DNA of 64,000 nt from Caulobacter sp. FWC2. Lineage in GTDB: Bacteria; Pseudomonadota; Alphaproteobacteria; Caulobacterales; Caulobacteraceae. A model generated the notes under the pieces. It did not search any database, was not told where the DNA came from, and was given only the letters and a program-made list of their open reading frames with translations. The number at the start of each line of letters is the position of its first letter. Within the stretch, counting starts at the first letter, position 1. Where the stretch lies: NCBI RefSeq assembly GCF_002742625.1, contig NZ_PEBF01000001.1:3906001-3970000 (forward strand), given 5' to 3'. Made by a program: the position numbers and the translations under genes. Shown here piece by piece: positions 12,064-21,200 of the stretch.

Positions 12064-13401
12064 TTGAGGCCCGTACGCCTGGACCTGGCGATCAGCAGCG
12101 CGATGCGCGCTCCCGCCGCCGTCGAGACGCCCCACGCCCAGCCTGAGGCTCCGCCGCCGGCTGGCCCGCCGCCCCGCCGCCGCTTCGCTTTCGCGCGTCG
12201 TCTGCTGGCTCCGGTGCTCGCGCCAGTCGCTGGCTATGCGCGTCGCTATCTGCAGGCCAGCGTAGAACATGAGCTGCGCGAGACCCAGGGCCAGATCAAA
12301 CTTCTGGCTGGCGCGTTGGACGCGACCCAGGGCCAGTTGGACCACACCCAGAGCCTGCTGCACCTGGTCCTCCAGCAGCAACAGGCCGCCGCCCTCGCCA
12401 CGCAAGCCATCGCCACGCATCTCACGCGGATCGAGGCCGAGACGATTGGCGCTCGCGAGCTCAGCGCCCTCGCCGCCGACCACGGCGTCAGGATCGAAAG
12501 CCAGGCGCACAAGCTGGAAGTGCTAAGCGAGCGCGCGATCGACGACCTGGCCCGCCTGCCCGGCCTATTCGGCCCCCGCTTCGACGAGCTGGAGATCAAG
12601 GCGCGGCCGCTGATCCACTATGACGCCGAGTCGACCGCCATCCGCATGCGCGACGGCTACATTCTTGCGCCAACCGCCCTGCCCACCTTCGTGACCATGC
12701 TGGCCAACGCCACCAGCCGCGGCCTGGAGCCCGGCACGGGCGACGTGCTGCGTCGCCTGGTCCAGCCGGGCATGGTCGTCGCCGATGTCGGCGCCAATAT
12801 CGGCCTGCTCACCTTGGTGATGGCGTGGGCCGCTGGTCCGGGCGGCAAGGTCATCGCCTTCGAGCCGGAAGCCATCCCGCGCGCCAACCTCGAGAAGATG
12901 CGCCACCTCAACGGCCTGTCCTGGGTCGAGGTCCGCGACCAGGCCGTGGGCGCGGAGCCTGGCCAGCTGACCTTCCACGTCAGCGACATCATCGGCCACA
13001 GCTCGCTCTACGCCCTGCCCGAGACCGAGGGCTCGCGCGAGATCCAGGTCGAGGTCGTGCGCCTGGACTCTGTCGCGCCAGCCCAGCGCATGGACGTGGT
13101 CAAGATCGACGTCGAGGGCGCCGAGCTGGACGTGCTGGCCGGCATGTCGGGGCTGATCGCCAAGAACAAGGACCTGGCCATCGTCGCCGAGTTCGGTCCC
13201 GAGCATCTCAAGCGCGTCGGCCAAACCCCGGCCCAATGGTTCAAGGCCTTCGCCGATGCGGGCTTCAAGGCCTACATCATCGATGAGACGACCGGCGCGG
13301 CCGGGCCGACCAGCGCCAAGGCGGCGGCCAAGGTGGTGTCCGCCAACATCGCCTTTGTGCGCGCCGGCGGCGACGCCGAAAAGCGTCTGCTGCGGCGCTA
13401 G
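12064..13401 (+). CDS. FkbM-family methyltransferase with N-terminal coiled coil
   Basis: The C-terminal ~230 residues form a SAM-dependent methyltransferase of the FkbM type: motif I VVADVGANIGLLTL, then KVIAFEPEA, and later VDVVKIDVEGAELDVL. FkbM proteins often O-methylate sugars, which fits the glycosyltransferase next door. The N-terminal ~150 residues are Pro/Arg-rich, then a likely coiled coil (ETQGQIKLLAGALDATQGQL onward). I chose TTG 12064, because GGAAGG sits 6 bases upstream; ATG 12103 is the main alternative. The longest frame (11938) would overlap the preceding gene. The glycosyltransferase starts 11 bases downstream. Confidence 0.82.
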   Translation: MRPVRLDLAISSAMRAPAAVETPHAQPEAPPPAGPPPRRRFAFARRLLAPVLAPVAGYARRYLQASVEHELRETQGQIKLLAGALDATQGQLDHTQSLLHLVLQQQQAAALATQAIATHLTRIEAETIGARELSALAADHGVRIESQAHKLEVLSERAIDDLARLPGLFGPRFDELEIKARPLIHYDAESTAIRMRDGYILAPTALPTFVTMLANATSRGLEPGTGDVLRRLVQPGMVVADVGANIGLLTLVMAWAAGPGGKVIAFEPEAIPRANLEKMRHLNGLSWVEVRDQAVGAEPGQLTFHVSDIIGHSSLYALPETEGSREIQVEVVRLDSVAPAQRMDVVKIDVEGAELDVLAGMSGLIAKNKDLAIVAEFGPEHLKRVGQTPAQWFKAFADAGFKAYIIDETTGAAGPTSAKAAAKVVSANIAFVRAGGDAEKRLLRR

Positions 13402-13412
13402 GGATCTCTGCC

Positions 13413-14717
13413 ATGAAGATCTGCTGGGTGACGCCCTTCGTCCTGCGCTCGTCGATCGGCCGGGTCAGCGCCGAGGTCGCCAATCATCTCGCCCTGCGCG
13501 GCCACCAGGTCGAGATCCTGCGCTGCGAGGACAAGGACGACCCGGCCGAACCGCTGCACCCGACGGGACTGCGCGTGCATCACTGGCGGTCCTATGACCT
13601 CTCGCGCCTGCGGACCGAGTTCGACGTGGTGGTGGTCAATATCGGCGACAACTATCCCTTCCACGCCGGCGTGTTCGCGATCCTGGACGCCGCGCCATGC
13701 CTGGGGATCTTCCACGACTTCTATATCTACAACCTGTTCTCGGGCTGGCTGCACTACAACGGCCTGGACTACCGTCGGCACGACGCCGAGATCGTCGCGA
13801 CCTATGGCCAGGCGGCCCTGCCCCACGCCGTGGCCGTCCGCTCGGGCCAGATGCTGGACATGGGCGAGATCGCCCAGCACCTGCCGATGACCGAATGGCT
13901 GGCAGGCCGCTGCGAGGCCGCCCTGGCTCACGCCCGGTTCTACGCCCCCAAGCTGGAGGCCGTCGTGCAAGGCCCGGTCGCCGTGACGCCGCTGTGCTGC
14001 CCCGATCGCGCCACCCCGCCGGGGCCGCCGAAGGCCAAGAGCCAGCTGACGATCACCACGGTTGGGGTGATGAACCCCAACAAGCGTGTCGACGACGTGA
14101 TCCGCGCCATCGGCGGCTCCGAAGCGCTGAAGGCCTGCATCTATCGCCTGGTGGGTCCGATCTCGGACGAGGAACGCGCCAAGCTGGAAGCCGCCGCCGC
14201 CGAGGTCGGGTTCAACAACCTGGTCATCGACGGCGCGGTCGACGACGACACGCTGGACCGCCGACTCGACGAGGCCGACATCATGGCTGCCTTGCGCAAG
14301 CCGGTGCTGGAAGGCGCCTCGGGCTCGGCCTGCGAGGGCATGCTCAGCGGCCGCCCGACCGTGGTGGCCCGCGCCGGCTTCTATGGCGAGCTGCCCGACG
14401 ACCTGGTCTTCAAGATCGACGGCGGGATCGTGGTCGAGGAGCTGCGCGACGTGCTCGAGCGCCTGGTCGCCAATGAGGCCCTGCGCCGCGAGACCGGCAA
14501 GGCCGCCCGCGCCTGGGCGCTGGCCAACCTCAACGCCGCCCGCTACGCCGAGGCCATTGAGGACCTGGCCCAGGCCCAGCTGACCGGCCGCCGTCTGCTG
14601 GCCGTCGGCCGCCGCATCGGCGGCGAGCTGACCGCCATGGGCCTGGCCGACACCGACCCCGCCGCCACGCGAATCGGGGCGACACTACAGAGACTATTCG
14701 CGCCGCTCCCGATTTAG
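13413..14717 (+). CDS. GT-B fold glycosyltransferase
   Basis: 434 residues. The N-terminal half begins MKICWVTPFVLRSSIGRVSAEVANHL, typical of the acceptor domain of GT4-like enzymes. The C-terminal half has the family-1 pattern: LTITTVGVMNPNKRVDDVIRAI, then a nucleotide-sugar site with EGASGSACEGMLSGRPTVVAR, which holds the conserved glutamates. It transfers a sugar from an activated donor in the cytoplasm; donor and acceptor cannot be read from sequence. It is coupled to the FkbM gene and near O-antigen genes, so envelope glycan assembly is likely. Its stop overlaps the convergent halogenase stop by 4 bases. Confidence 0.85.
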   Translation: MKICWVTPFVLRSSIGRVSAEVANHLALRGHQVEILRCEDKDDPAEPLHPTGLRVHHWRSYDLSRLRTEFDVVVVNIGDNYPFHAGVFAILDAAPCLGIFHDFYIYNLFSGWLHYNGLDYRRHDAEIVATYGQAALPHAVAVRSGQMLDMGEIAQHLPMTEWLAGRCEAALAHARFYAPKLEAVVQGPVAVTPLCCPDRATPPGPPKAKSQLTITTVGVMNPNKRVDDVIRAIGGSEALKACIYRLVGPISDEERAKLEAAAAEVGFNNLVIDGAVDDDTLDRRLDEADIMAALRKPVLEGASGSACEGMLSGRPTVVARAGFYGELPDDLVFKIDGGIVVEELRDVLERLVANEALRRETGKAARAWALANLNAARYAEAIEDLAQAQLTGRRLLAVGRRIGGELTAMGLADTDPAATRIGATLQRLFAPLPI

Positions 14718-16213
14718 GCGCTCTTGCTCACCGGCGGCGCGCAGTAGTGGTCGAGGAAGGCCTGATGCTGCGGCAGCCGGGCGACCATCCCATCGATGTT
14801 GCGCTTGAGGTCCTCCAGAGCGGACTTCAACTGCTGAGGCGGCATCAGCCGACCCATGTGGTGGTGGGCCTGCGGCTGGATCCGCTGGCCCAACAGAACC
14901 TGTAGCCACGAGTCGACCTGGAACAGCTCTCCCGGCGCCTGATAGACCTGAGCGCTCTGGCGGAAGAGTTCGATGCGCTGGGCCAGGCTGTCAGGGATGT
15001 CCATCGCGCGCACGCGATCCCAGAACGGGCTGTCGGTCCGCTCGGTCGCCTTGTAGTGCAAGATGATGAAGTCGCGGATCTTCTCAAGTTCGTCGTCGGC
15101 CTGACGGTTGTAGCGATCGACCGCCGCCTGGCTGATCCCGGCGAAGGGGAACAGCTGCATCAGCCGCGTCACCCCGATCATGATCAGGTGGATCGAGGTC
15201 GATTCCAGCGGCTCGACGAAGCCGCTGGCCAGGCCCAGGGCCACGACGTTCTTGTCCCAGGTCTTGCGCCGACGCCCGGTGCGATACCGGATCAGGCGCG
15301 GCTCGATCAGGGTCTCGCCCTCGATCTCGCCCATCAATTTGGCGCGCGCCTCGTCATCGGACATGAAGTCGCTGCAGTAGACCAGGCCGTTGCCGACCCG
15401 GTGCTGCAGCGGGATCTTCCAGCGCCAGCCCGCCTCGTGGGCGATCGCGCGGGTGTAGGGGACGGCGGGCTCGGTCGAGCGGGTCTGCACGGCCAGGGCG
15501 CTGTTGGTCGGCAGCCAATGGTCCCAATCCTCGAAACCGGCCTTCAGGGTCTGCTCTATCAGCAGGCCACGGAAGCCGGTGCAGTCGATGAAGAGGTCGC
15601 CCTCGACCACCTCGCCGCCCTCCATCACCAGGGCCTCGACGAAGCCGCTCTCCGCATGCTGACGGACGGAGGCGATCTTGCCCTCGACCCGGCGCACGCC
15701 ATCGGCCTCGGCCATGCCGCGCAGGAAGCGCCCATATAGGCCGGCGTCCAGGTGGTAGGCGTAGTTCAGCGGGCTCTCGTCACCAGTGTAGAATCGGTTC
15801 TGCTCGGCGGCCTTGAGCTCCAGGCAGTAGTCGCCCAGATCGCCGCCGAAGCCCTGCTCGCGGGCCTGCATCCAGAAGTGATGGAAGCCGCCCATCCAGG
15901 TGGATTTGCCGACCTGGCCGAACGAGTGGATGTAGCGGTCGCCAATCTCGCCCCAATTCTCGAACGAGATGCCCAGCTTGAAGGTCGCCTGGGTGGCGCG
16001 CATGAACTCGGCCTCGTCGATGCCAAGCAGGGCGTTGAAGGTGCGGGCCGTCGGAATCGTCGACTCGCCCACGCCGACCGTGCCGATGTCCTCGGACTCG
16101 ACCAGGGTGATGTCGAGCAGCGGACCGAGCTGCCGGGCCAGGGCCGCGGCCGCCATCCAGCCGGCCGTGCCGCCGCCCGCGATCACCACCTTGCGGATCA
16201 TCTGCTGGGTCAT
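14714..16213 (-). CDS. flavin-dependent tryptophan-halogenase-like protein
   Basis: 499-residue FAD enzyme of the tryptophan halogenase family. The FAD-binding motif GGGTAGW lies at 13-19, a lysine at K79 (QATFKLGI) falls exactly where PrnA/RebH-type enzymes carry the catalytic lysine, GWRWKIP is at 262-268 (the WxWxIP signature) and the catalytic glutamate is in PLEST (E337). All residues needed for halogenation via bound lysine chloramine/bromamine are present. No flavin reductase or known natural-product gene is nearby. It ends a minus-strand cluster of TonB receptor, SapC and JmjC-like genes, a linkage seen for this subfamily in other Caulobacteraceae (I recall BrvH of Brevundimonas). The substrate is unknown. 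Confidence 0.9.
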   Translation of the reverse strand: MTQQMIRKVVIAGGGTAGWMAAAALARQLGPLLDITLVESEDIGTVGVGESTIPTARTFNALLGIDEAEFMRATQATFKLGISFENWGEIGDRYIHSFGQVGKSTWMGGFHHFWMQAREQGFGGDLGDYCLELKAAEQNRFYTGDESPLNYAYHLDAGLYGRFLRGMAEADGVRRVEGKIASVRQHAESGFVEALVMEGGEVVEGDLFIDCTGFRGLLIEQTLKAGFEDWDHWLPTNSALAVQTRSTEPAVPYTRAIAHEAGWRWKIPLQHRVGNGLVYCSDFMSDDEARAKLMGEIEGETLIEPRLIRYRTGRRRKTWDKNVVALGLASGFVEPLESTSIHLIMIGVTRLMQLFPFAGISQAAVDRYNRQADDELEKIRDFIILHYKATERTDSPFWDRVRAMDIPDSLAQRIELFRQSAQVYQAPGELFQVDSWLQVLLGQRIQPQAHHHMGRLMPPQQLKSALEDLKRNIDGMVARLPQHQAFLDHYCAPPVSKSA

Positions 16214-16234
16214 GACGCCCCTCCCCTTTTCTTC

Positions 16235-17269
16235 TTATCTATTCAGACGGTCGAGCAGGTATGCTCTCAACCGCCTGGCTTTTATCTCGTCCATCGGTCC
16301 CAGCGGCCCCCGCGCGACCTCGGGCAGATGCGCCCCGGCGCGCTCGGCGGGGCCGAACAGGTAGTAGTCGAACAGGGCCTTCCAGCCCTGCTTCTCGAAG
16401 TCTGGCCGATCGCGCAGGCTGAGCAGGCCGTGCAGCAGCGTTGTCATCGGCGTGTCGACAAAGCCGGGCGAGGCGTTCCACCAGTAATTCACCAGCACGT
16501 TGAACGGCTCCAGAGCCTCGACCTGGTGCCACCACAGCGCCGGATAGACGAGAACGTCGCCGGGCTCGAGCTCGGCCACCTGGGCGTTGGCGATGGCATC
16601 GAGGAAGCCCGGATGCCGCTCGAAGTCGGGGGCCTCGAAATCCACCAGGCTGACCACCTGGCCGCCGGGCGTCGGCTCCAGCGGGCCGGGATAGAGATTG
16701 GCCACCTGGTTCGGCGGGAACAGGGTGAAGCGCCGACGGCCCACGGCGCAGACGGCGATATTGTTGGACATGTCGTAGTGGGCGGCGGCCGTCGTGCGGT
16801 TGCCGATCCAGATCCCGGCCATCGGCGGCTGCGGGCCGAACACCTCGGACCCCAGGCCCAGGTCGTTGGCGGCCTTCAGGCTTGGGAAATAGGCGTCGAG
16901 ATCGGCCGAGCCGACATAGACCGACGGGGCGTCGTTGCGGCCCTCGACCTCTTCCAGGCGGCGCAGAAAGGTCTCCAGCGCCGCGCGCTCGGCCTTGAAG
17001 TTCATGGCCGTCAGGGTCTCGTCGTAGGAGAACCGACCGTTGATCGACGGATCACCGCTATAGCCGACCACCCGGCCGCCCTGGTCGTGAGCCCGGATAT
17101 AGTCGCGGGCCGCTTGGCTGGATTCGAGGCCTGCCTGCACTAACGGCCAATCCCGCGCCAAGCCCTTGAACACCATCGGCGTCTGGCCGGCCAACACGGC
17201 GTCGAACGGAATATCGGCCGGCGTCGCGACCGTGGTCTCCAGCGTCCGGCGGGCCGTCAGGGCGGGCAC
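16235..17269 (-). CDS. cupin-like/JmjC-domain dioxygenase-like protein
   Basis: 344-residue Cupin_8/JmjC-type protein. The metal ligands of Fe(II)/2-oxoglutarate enzymes can be seen: H164 and D166 in AAHYDMSNN, and H248 in PALWWHQVEAL. The 2OG-binding side has GRRRFTLFPP. It could hydroxylate a protein or small molecule in the cytoplasm, but family members beside TonB receptors are uncharacterised as far as I know. It lies 21 bases upstream of the halogenase and directly after the SapC gene, which suggests one operon. Confidence 0.85.
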   Translation of the reverse strand: MPALTARRTLETTVATPADIPFDAVLAGQTPMVFKGLARDWPLVQAGLESSQAARDYIRAHDQGGRVVGYSGDPSINGRFSYDETLTAMNFKAERAALETFLRRLEEVEGRNDAPSVYVGSADLDAYFPSLKAANDLGLGSEVFGPQPPMAGIWIGNRTTAAAHYDMSNNIAVCAVGRRRFTLFPPNQVANLYPGPLEPTPGGQVVSLVDFEAPDFERHPGFLDAIANAQVAELEPGDVLVYPALWWHQVEALEPFNVLVNYWWNASPGFVDTPMTTLLHGLLSLRDRPDFEKQGWKALFDYYLFGPAERAGAHLPEVARGPLGPMDEIKARRLRAYLLDRLNR

Positions 17270-17270
17270 G

Positions 17271-18002
17271 TCAGGCCAATCCCGAGGAAGCGGCGCGCTT
17301 GCGGGTCTTGCGGGCGATCAGGTCCTCGATATTGCCCATGGAGGCGATCAGGGCCCAAGCCGCGCGCAGCAGGCCCGACTGATGCAGCCGCTCGAGGTCC
17401 GCGCCGGTCACGGCCGCCAAGCGATCCGGGGCCACGGTGTAAACGTCCGGCACGTCGTAGCTGGTCTGGTCGTCCAGCTTGATCTCGATGTCGATCGGCT
17501 CGATCAGCCCCAGGTCGTCGAAAGCGGCGAACATCGGGCCGGTGACTTCCAGGCCTTCGTGGATGAGAGCCAGGGTCCGATTGACGCTCTGCAGGTAAGG
17601 CGCAGAGCCGCCGGCCGGCAGGAACAGAGGCTCGCCCGCGTCGCGGCTGACGCGCGGATGGTCGAGGTCGACATGGATCATCGCTCGCGGCTCTTCGCCG
17701 CGCGCATCGTGCTGCAGGGCGATCGAGAACGGGCCCCGCCGCTGGACGGCGGGGATGTAGCGGGCGTTCCAGCCGGTCTCGTCGAGGAACAGGTTCTCGT
17801 CGCGATCCAGGCCCAGCAGCGCCACGGCCTGGTAGGCCCCGGCGGCGTCCTTGCGGATCAGGATCGGATATTCGCGCTGCGCCGCCTCGAACTCGGTCGG
17901 CAGGAGCAGCGTCTGGTTGATCGCATCGCCATAGGCGACGCCGTGGCCGGCGATCACGCGCAGGTCGGCGTGATCGACGTTGTTGAGAAGCACTCGGTTC
18001 AT
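17271..18002 (-). CDS. SapC-family protein
   Basis: 243 residues matching the SapC family: MNRVLLNNVDHADLRV, then NQTLLLPTEFEAAQREYPILIRKD, AVALLGLDRDENLFLDE and ARYIPAVQRRGPFSIAL. The family is named after a Campylobacter S-layer-linked gene, but here it sits in a TonB-receptor cluster, and its role is unknown. I chose ATG 18002, since the longer frame to 18059 would run through the receptor terminator hairpin. There is no signal peptide. It abuts the JmjC gene (1 base apart). Confidence 0.87.
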   Translation of the reverse strand: MNRVLLNNVDHADLRVIAGHGVAYGDAINQTLLLPTEFEAAQREYPILIRKDAAGAYQAVALLGLDRDENLFLDETGWNARYIPAVQRRGPFSIALQHDARGEEPRAMIHVDLDHPRVSRDAGEPLFLPAGGSAPYLQSVNRTLALIHEGLEVTGPMFAAFDDLGLIEPIDIEIKLDDQTSYDVPDVYTVAPDRLAAVTGADLERLHQSGLLRAAWALIASMGNIEDLIARKTRKRAASSGLA

Positions 18003-18044
18003 GTCGGCCAACTGATGCTCGCGGGAGGCTACTTCAAAGGAAGA

Positions 18045-18072
18045 AAGGGGCCGCCGCAAGCGGCGACCCCTT
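18045..18072 (-). terminator. hairpin after the TonB receptor, before sapC
   Basis: AAGGGG (18045-18050) and CGCCGC (18052-18057) pair with GCGGCG and CCCCTT (18060-18072) with one mismatch. On the minus strand it is followed by CTTCCTTT. Position and T-rich tail fit a partial rho-independent terminator that lets the receptor be made in excess over SapC, JmjC and halogenase. Confidence 0.65.
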
Positions 18073-18095
18073 CATCCACTTCCAGGACTTCCGGT

Positions 18096-21000
18096 CTAGA
18101 AGCGGTAACGAGCGCCGAGCAGGAAGCGGCGGTCGATTTCCTGACCGAACCACAGCTCGTTCTCGTCACGAGCATAGGTGCGCAGGTGCTCCTTGGTCAG
18201 GTTGAGGCCTTCCAGCGAGATCGCCAGCTTCGGCGTGACGTCGTAGTTGACGCTGAAGTCCACCTGGCCGAAGGGCGCGACGTTAACCGGGTTGCGCGAA
18301 CCCCCGCGGTTGGTGGCTTGCAGGAACTTGTCACGCCAGTTGTAGATCAGGCGGGCCGAGATTCCGTTCTTGTCGTAGATCAGCGTCGCGTTGGCCGTGT
18401 CCGACAGACCCAGCAGCGCGAACTGGTCTTGCGACGGGTCCACGCCGTTGTCGAAGCCGACGTCGCCGCGCACCAGCGTATAGGCCGCGGAGACGCCGAA
18501 GCCGGTGTCGCCGAAGAAGTGCTGGCCCGCGATTTCGAAGCCGTGGATCTTGCCGGTCTTGTTGTTGATCGGCTGCGAGATCTGGAAGTTGAACAGCGGG
18601 TCGCTGCTGTTGGCCGTGATGTCGGTGGCCGCCAGGATCTGATCGACGAAGGACTGGTTCAGGTCGCCGCCGGAGATGCGGTTGGCCTGGAACTGCGTCG
18701 TCGCCGCCGCCACCGAGCCGGTCCGCTGGATCAGGGCCGTCATGGTGAACAGGTTCACGTCGGTCTGGTTGGCGCCGATCGCGGTCAGAGCGGTCTTGGC
18801 GTCGCCCGAACGGGTGCCCGCCGCGCCCGAACTCGGGTCACGCAGGCCGAACAGGTTGCCGTTCTTGGTGCCCGTGCCGACGAAGTTGTTCACCCGCTTC
18901 TCGAAGAAGCCGACCGAGATGTAGCTGCTGGGCTTGTAGTACCACTCCACCGACACATCGAAGTTGTCCGAGATCAGCGGCTCCAGGTCCGGGTTGCCCG
19001 AGGAGCCGAGCGGGATGGCCCCGTTGGCGACCGGACGGTTCGGCGCGCCAGCCGACTGCGAGGCGAACAGGTTGCCGTATTCCGGACGCGCGACGGTGCG
19101 GCTGAACGAGAACCGGCTCGTCAGATTGTCCCGCAGGTCGACGCGGAAGTCCAACGAGGGCAGCAGGTTGTTGTACTTGCCCTTGCCGGAGATCGGCTGG
19201 TAGGTGGTCGAGGTCTGGACCGTGAAGTCGTTGTCGGCGGTCCACACGATGGCGCTGGGCGTGCGCACCAGCGACGTCGAGGTGACATCCGTCCGCTCGT
19301 AGCGAACGCCGGTGACCAACTCGGCCGGGAGACCGGCCAGTTCGGCCTTCCAGGTCACCTGGCCATAAACCGACGCGATGTTTTCCTTGACGCGGTTGTT
19401 GTCCTGGCCGGTGACACCGACAGCGTTGCCCAGCGCCGCGTAGGGCTTGGACAAGGCGTTGTAGAGGTCGATCGCGTTGGCTCGGAAGGACACGAGGCCG
19501 GCGCCCGACTGCTTCAGGTCAAACGAGTTGAACTGGCACGCCAGGCAGAACTGCTTCACCAGGCTGCCCGCGTACTGCTGGACGTCGCGCGGCGAGGAGA
19601 TGCCCCAGCTGCCCAGGTCCTGCTGCGTGTTCAGGCTGGTCTGGATCATGGTCGAGGTGCGGTAGTCAGCCCCGAAGTCGAAGCGGCTGCCGTTGTCGTC
19701 CAGGTCCCAGCGACCGTCGAGTCGGACTTCCTTGACCTTCTGCTGCTGGCGTTGGGCCGAGGTGCGGGCCACCTGGCTGCCCAGGTCGCCGGCGTCCAGC
19801 ACGCCGTTGCCATTGCCGCGCGGCGCCGCGTCATTGATGCTGATGGTCTGCACCGGCACCGTGCCGCTGTAGTCGACGCTGTGGGCGGAGACGACCGGCG
19901 CGCCGATCGAGACCGAGGTCATGCTGGTGCCGTTCGGGGCGTCCGGACGGCTGTCGGCCTTGGAGACGTGGGCGTCCAGGGCCAGACTGAAGCGGTCATT
20001 GACCTTCCAGTCGCCATTGAAGCCGACCGACTTCAGCGTGTCCTTGGTGGCGCGGTACTGTTGCTCGAAGCCCATGTCCTTGGTGCCCGAAAGCGCTTCG
20101 GACAGCAGGACGGCGGTGGCGACGACGGGGTTCTTGTCGAACGTCACCTTGTCGAACGGACGATTGAACCAGTTGGTGCTGTCGTTGCGGCGTTCGAACT
20201 GCTTGTTCTGGGCGTACAGCCCGTCCACGGTGAGGGTCAGGTTCTCGACGGGACGGTACTGGACCGACATCTGGCCGTTGATGCGCTCACGCTCGCCTTG
20301 CGAGAAGTGGTAACGGCTGTCGTTCGGGATCGCGACCAGGGTCGAGCCGCTGGCCGGCGCGTTGGTGATCTGGGTCGCGCCGCCATTGCGGACGAAACCG
20401 TTGGCGGGATTGATGAAATCCGAATAGGTCCGGATGTTCCAGTCGTTCGAGGTGGTGCTACGGCTGGTGAAGTCGCGCTTCTGATAGCTGCCGAACGCCG
20501 AGACGCCGAACTTCTCGCTGTCATCGGCCCAGTTCAGCAGGCCCGAGACTTCCGGCGTGAACTTGTGGCCGAAGTCGTCGACCTTCTTGTCCATGCTGGT
20601 GTCGTAGACGCCCTTGACGCCGATGCTGCCCGTCAGACCCGGCTTGCCGTCCAGCGGACGACGGGTCTTGACGTTGATCGTGGCGCCGATGCCGCCCGTC
20701 GGAATGGCCGCGCGGCCGGTCTTGTAGACCTCCAGCGTTGTCACACCTTCCGAAGCCAGGTTCGAGAAGTCGAATGAGCGGCTGGTGCCCGACGCGAAGT
20801 CGGCAGACTGGTCGCCACCGACCGTGGCGACCTTTGCGGTCGGCATCGAGCGGCCGTTGAGGGTGACGAGGTTGAAGCTGGGACCAAAGCCGCGGACGGT
20901 GACTTGCGAGCCTTCGCCGTTGGTGCGGTCGATGGACACGCCGGTGATCCGCTGCAGGGATTCCGCGAGGTTGGTGTCCGGGAACTTGCCCATGTCCTCG

Positions 21001-21200
21001 GCGGAGATGGCGTCGACGACGCCGCTGTTGTTGCGCTTGATCGCGATCGACCGTTCGAGAGAAGCGCGAATGCCGGTGACGACGACTTCGTCGACGGCGG
21101 TGTTTTCTTGGGTCTGCTGAGCCAGCGCTGAGCTGGCGAACATGGCCGCCGTGATGGCGACGCACGAGGCAGACGCTTGCAAGCGACGATGCCGCTTCAT
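18096..21200 (-). CDS. TonB-dependent receptor (Caulobacter/Xanthomonas type)
   Basis: Outer-membrane transporter of 1034 residues. It has a Sec signal peptide ending SALAQQ (about residue 28), then a TonB box region VDEVVVTGIRASLERS. The plug domain carries FPDTNLAESLQRITGVSIDR and VRGFGPSFNLVTLNGR, characteristic of the TIGR01782-type receptors. A 22-strand barrel ends in the terminal aromatic RYRF. These receptors often import oligosaccharides, but the substrate cannot be read. It is the first gene of the cluster continuing with SapC, JmjC and halogenase. LacI-type palindromes lie upstream, while a local regulator gene is absent. Confidence 0.93.
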   Translation of the reverse strand: MKRHRRLQASASCVAITAAMFASSALAQQTQENTAVDEVVVTGIRASLERSIAIKRNNSGVVDAISAEDMGKFPDTNLAESLQRITGVSIDRTNGEGSQVTVRGFGPSFNLVTLNGRSMPTAKVATVGGDQSADFASGTSRSFDFSNLASEGVTTLEVYKTGRAAIPTGGIGATINVKTRRPLDGKPGLTGSIGVKGVYDTSMDKKVDDFGHKFTPEVSGLLNWADDSEKFGVSAFGSYQKRDFTSRSTTSNDWNIRTYSDFINPANGFVRNGGATQITNAPASGSTLVAIPNDSRYHFSQGERERINGQMSVQYRPVENLTLTVDGLYAQNKQFERRNDSTNWFNRPFDKVTFDKNPVVATAVLLSEALSGTKDMGFEQQYRATKDTLKSVGFNGDWKVNDRFSLALDAHVSKADSRPDAPNGTSMTSVSIGAPVVSAHSVDYSGTVPVQTISINDAAPRGNGNGVLDAGDLGSQVARTSAQRQQQKVKEVRLDGRWDLDDNGSRFDFGADYRTSTMIQTSLNTQQDLGSWGISSPRDVQQYAGSLVKQFCLACQFNSFDLKQSGAGLVSFRANAIDLYNALSKPYAALGNAVGVTGQDNNRVKENIASVYGQVTWKAELAGLPAELVTGVRYERTDVTSTSLVRTPSAIVWTADNDFTVQTSTTYQPISGKGKYNNLLPSLDFRVDLRDNLTSRFSFSRTVARPEYGNLFASQSAGAPNRPVANGAIPLGSSGNPDLEPLISDNFDVSVEWYYKPSSYISVGFFEKRVNNFVGTGTKNGNLFGLRDPSSGAAGTRSGDAKTALTAIGANQTDVNLFTMTALIQRTGSVAAATTQFQANRISGGDLNQSFVDQILAATDITANSSDPLFNFQISQPINNKTGKIHGFEIAGQHFFGDTGFGVSAAYTLVRGDVGFDNGVDPSQDQFALLGLSDTANATLIYDKNGISARLIYNWRDKFLQATNRGGSRNPVNVAPFGQVDFSVNYDVTPKLAISLEGLNLTKEHLRTYARDENELWFGQEIDRRFLLGARYRF

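Noticed and set aside
17166..20777. Open frame of 1203 codons on the plus strand
   Set aside because: Antisense to the SapC and TonB receptor genes; low-complexity product, no ribosome binding site or family features.
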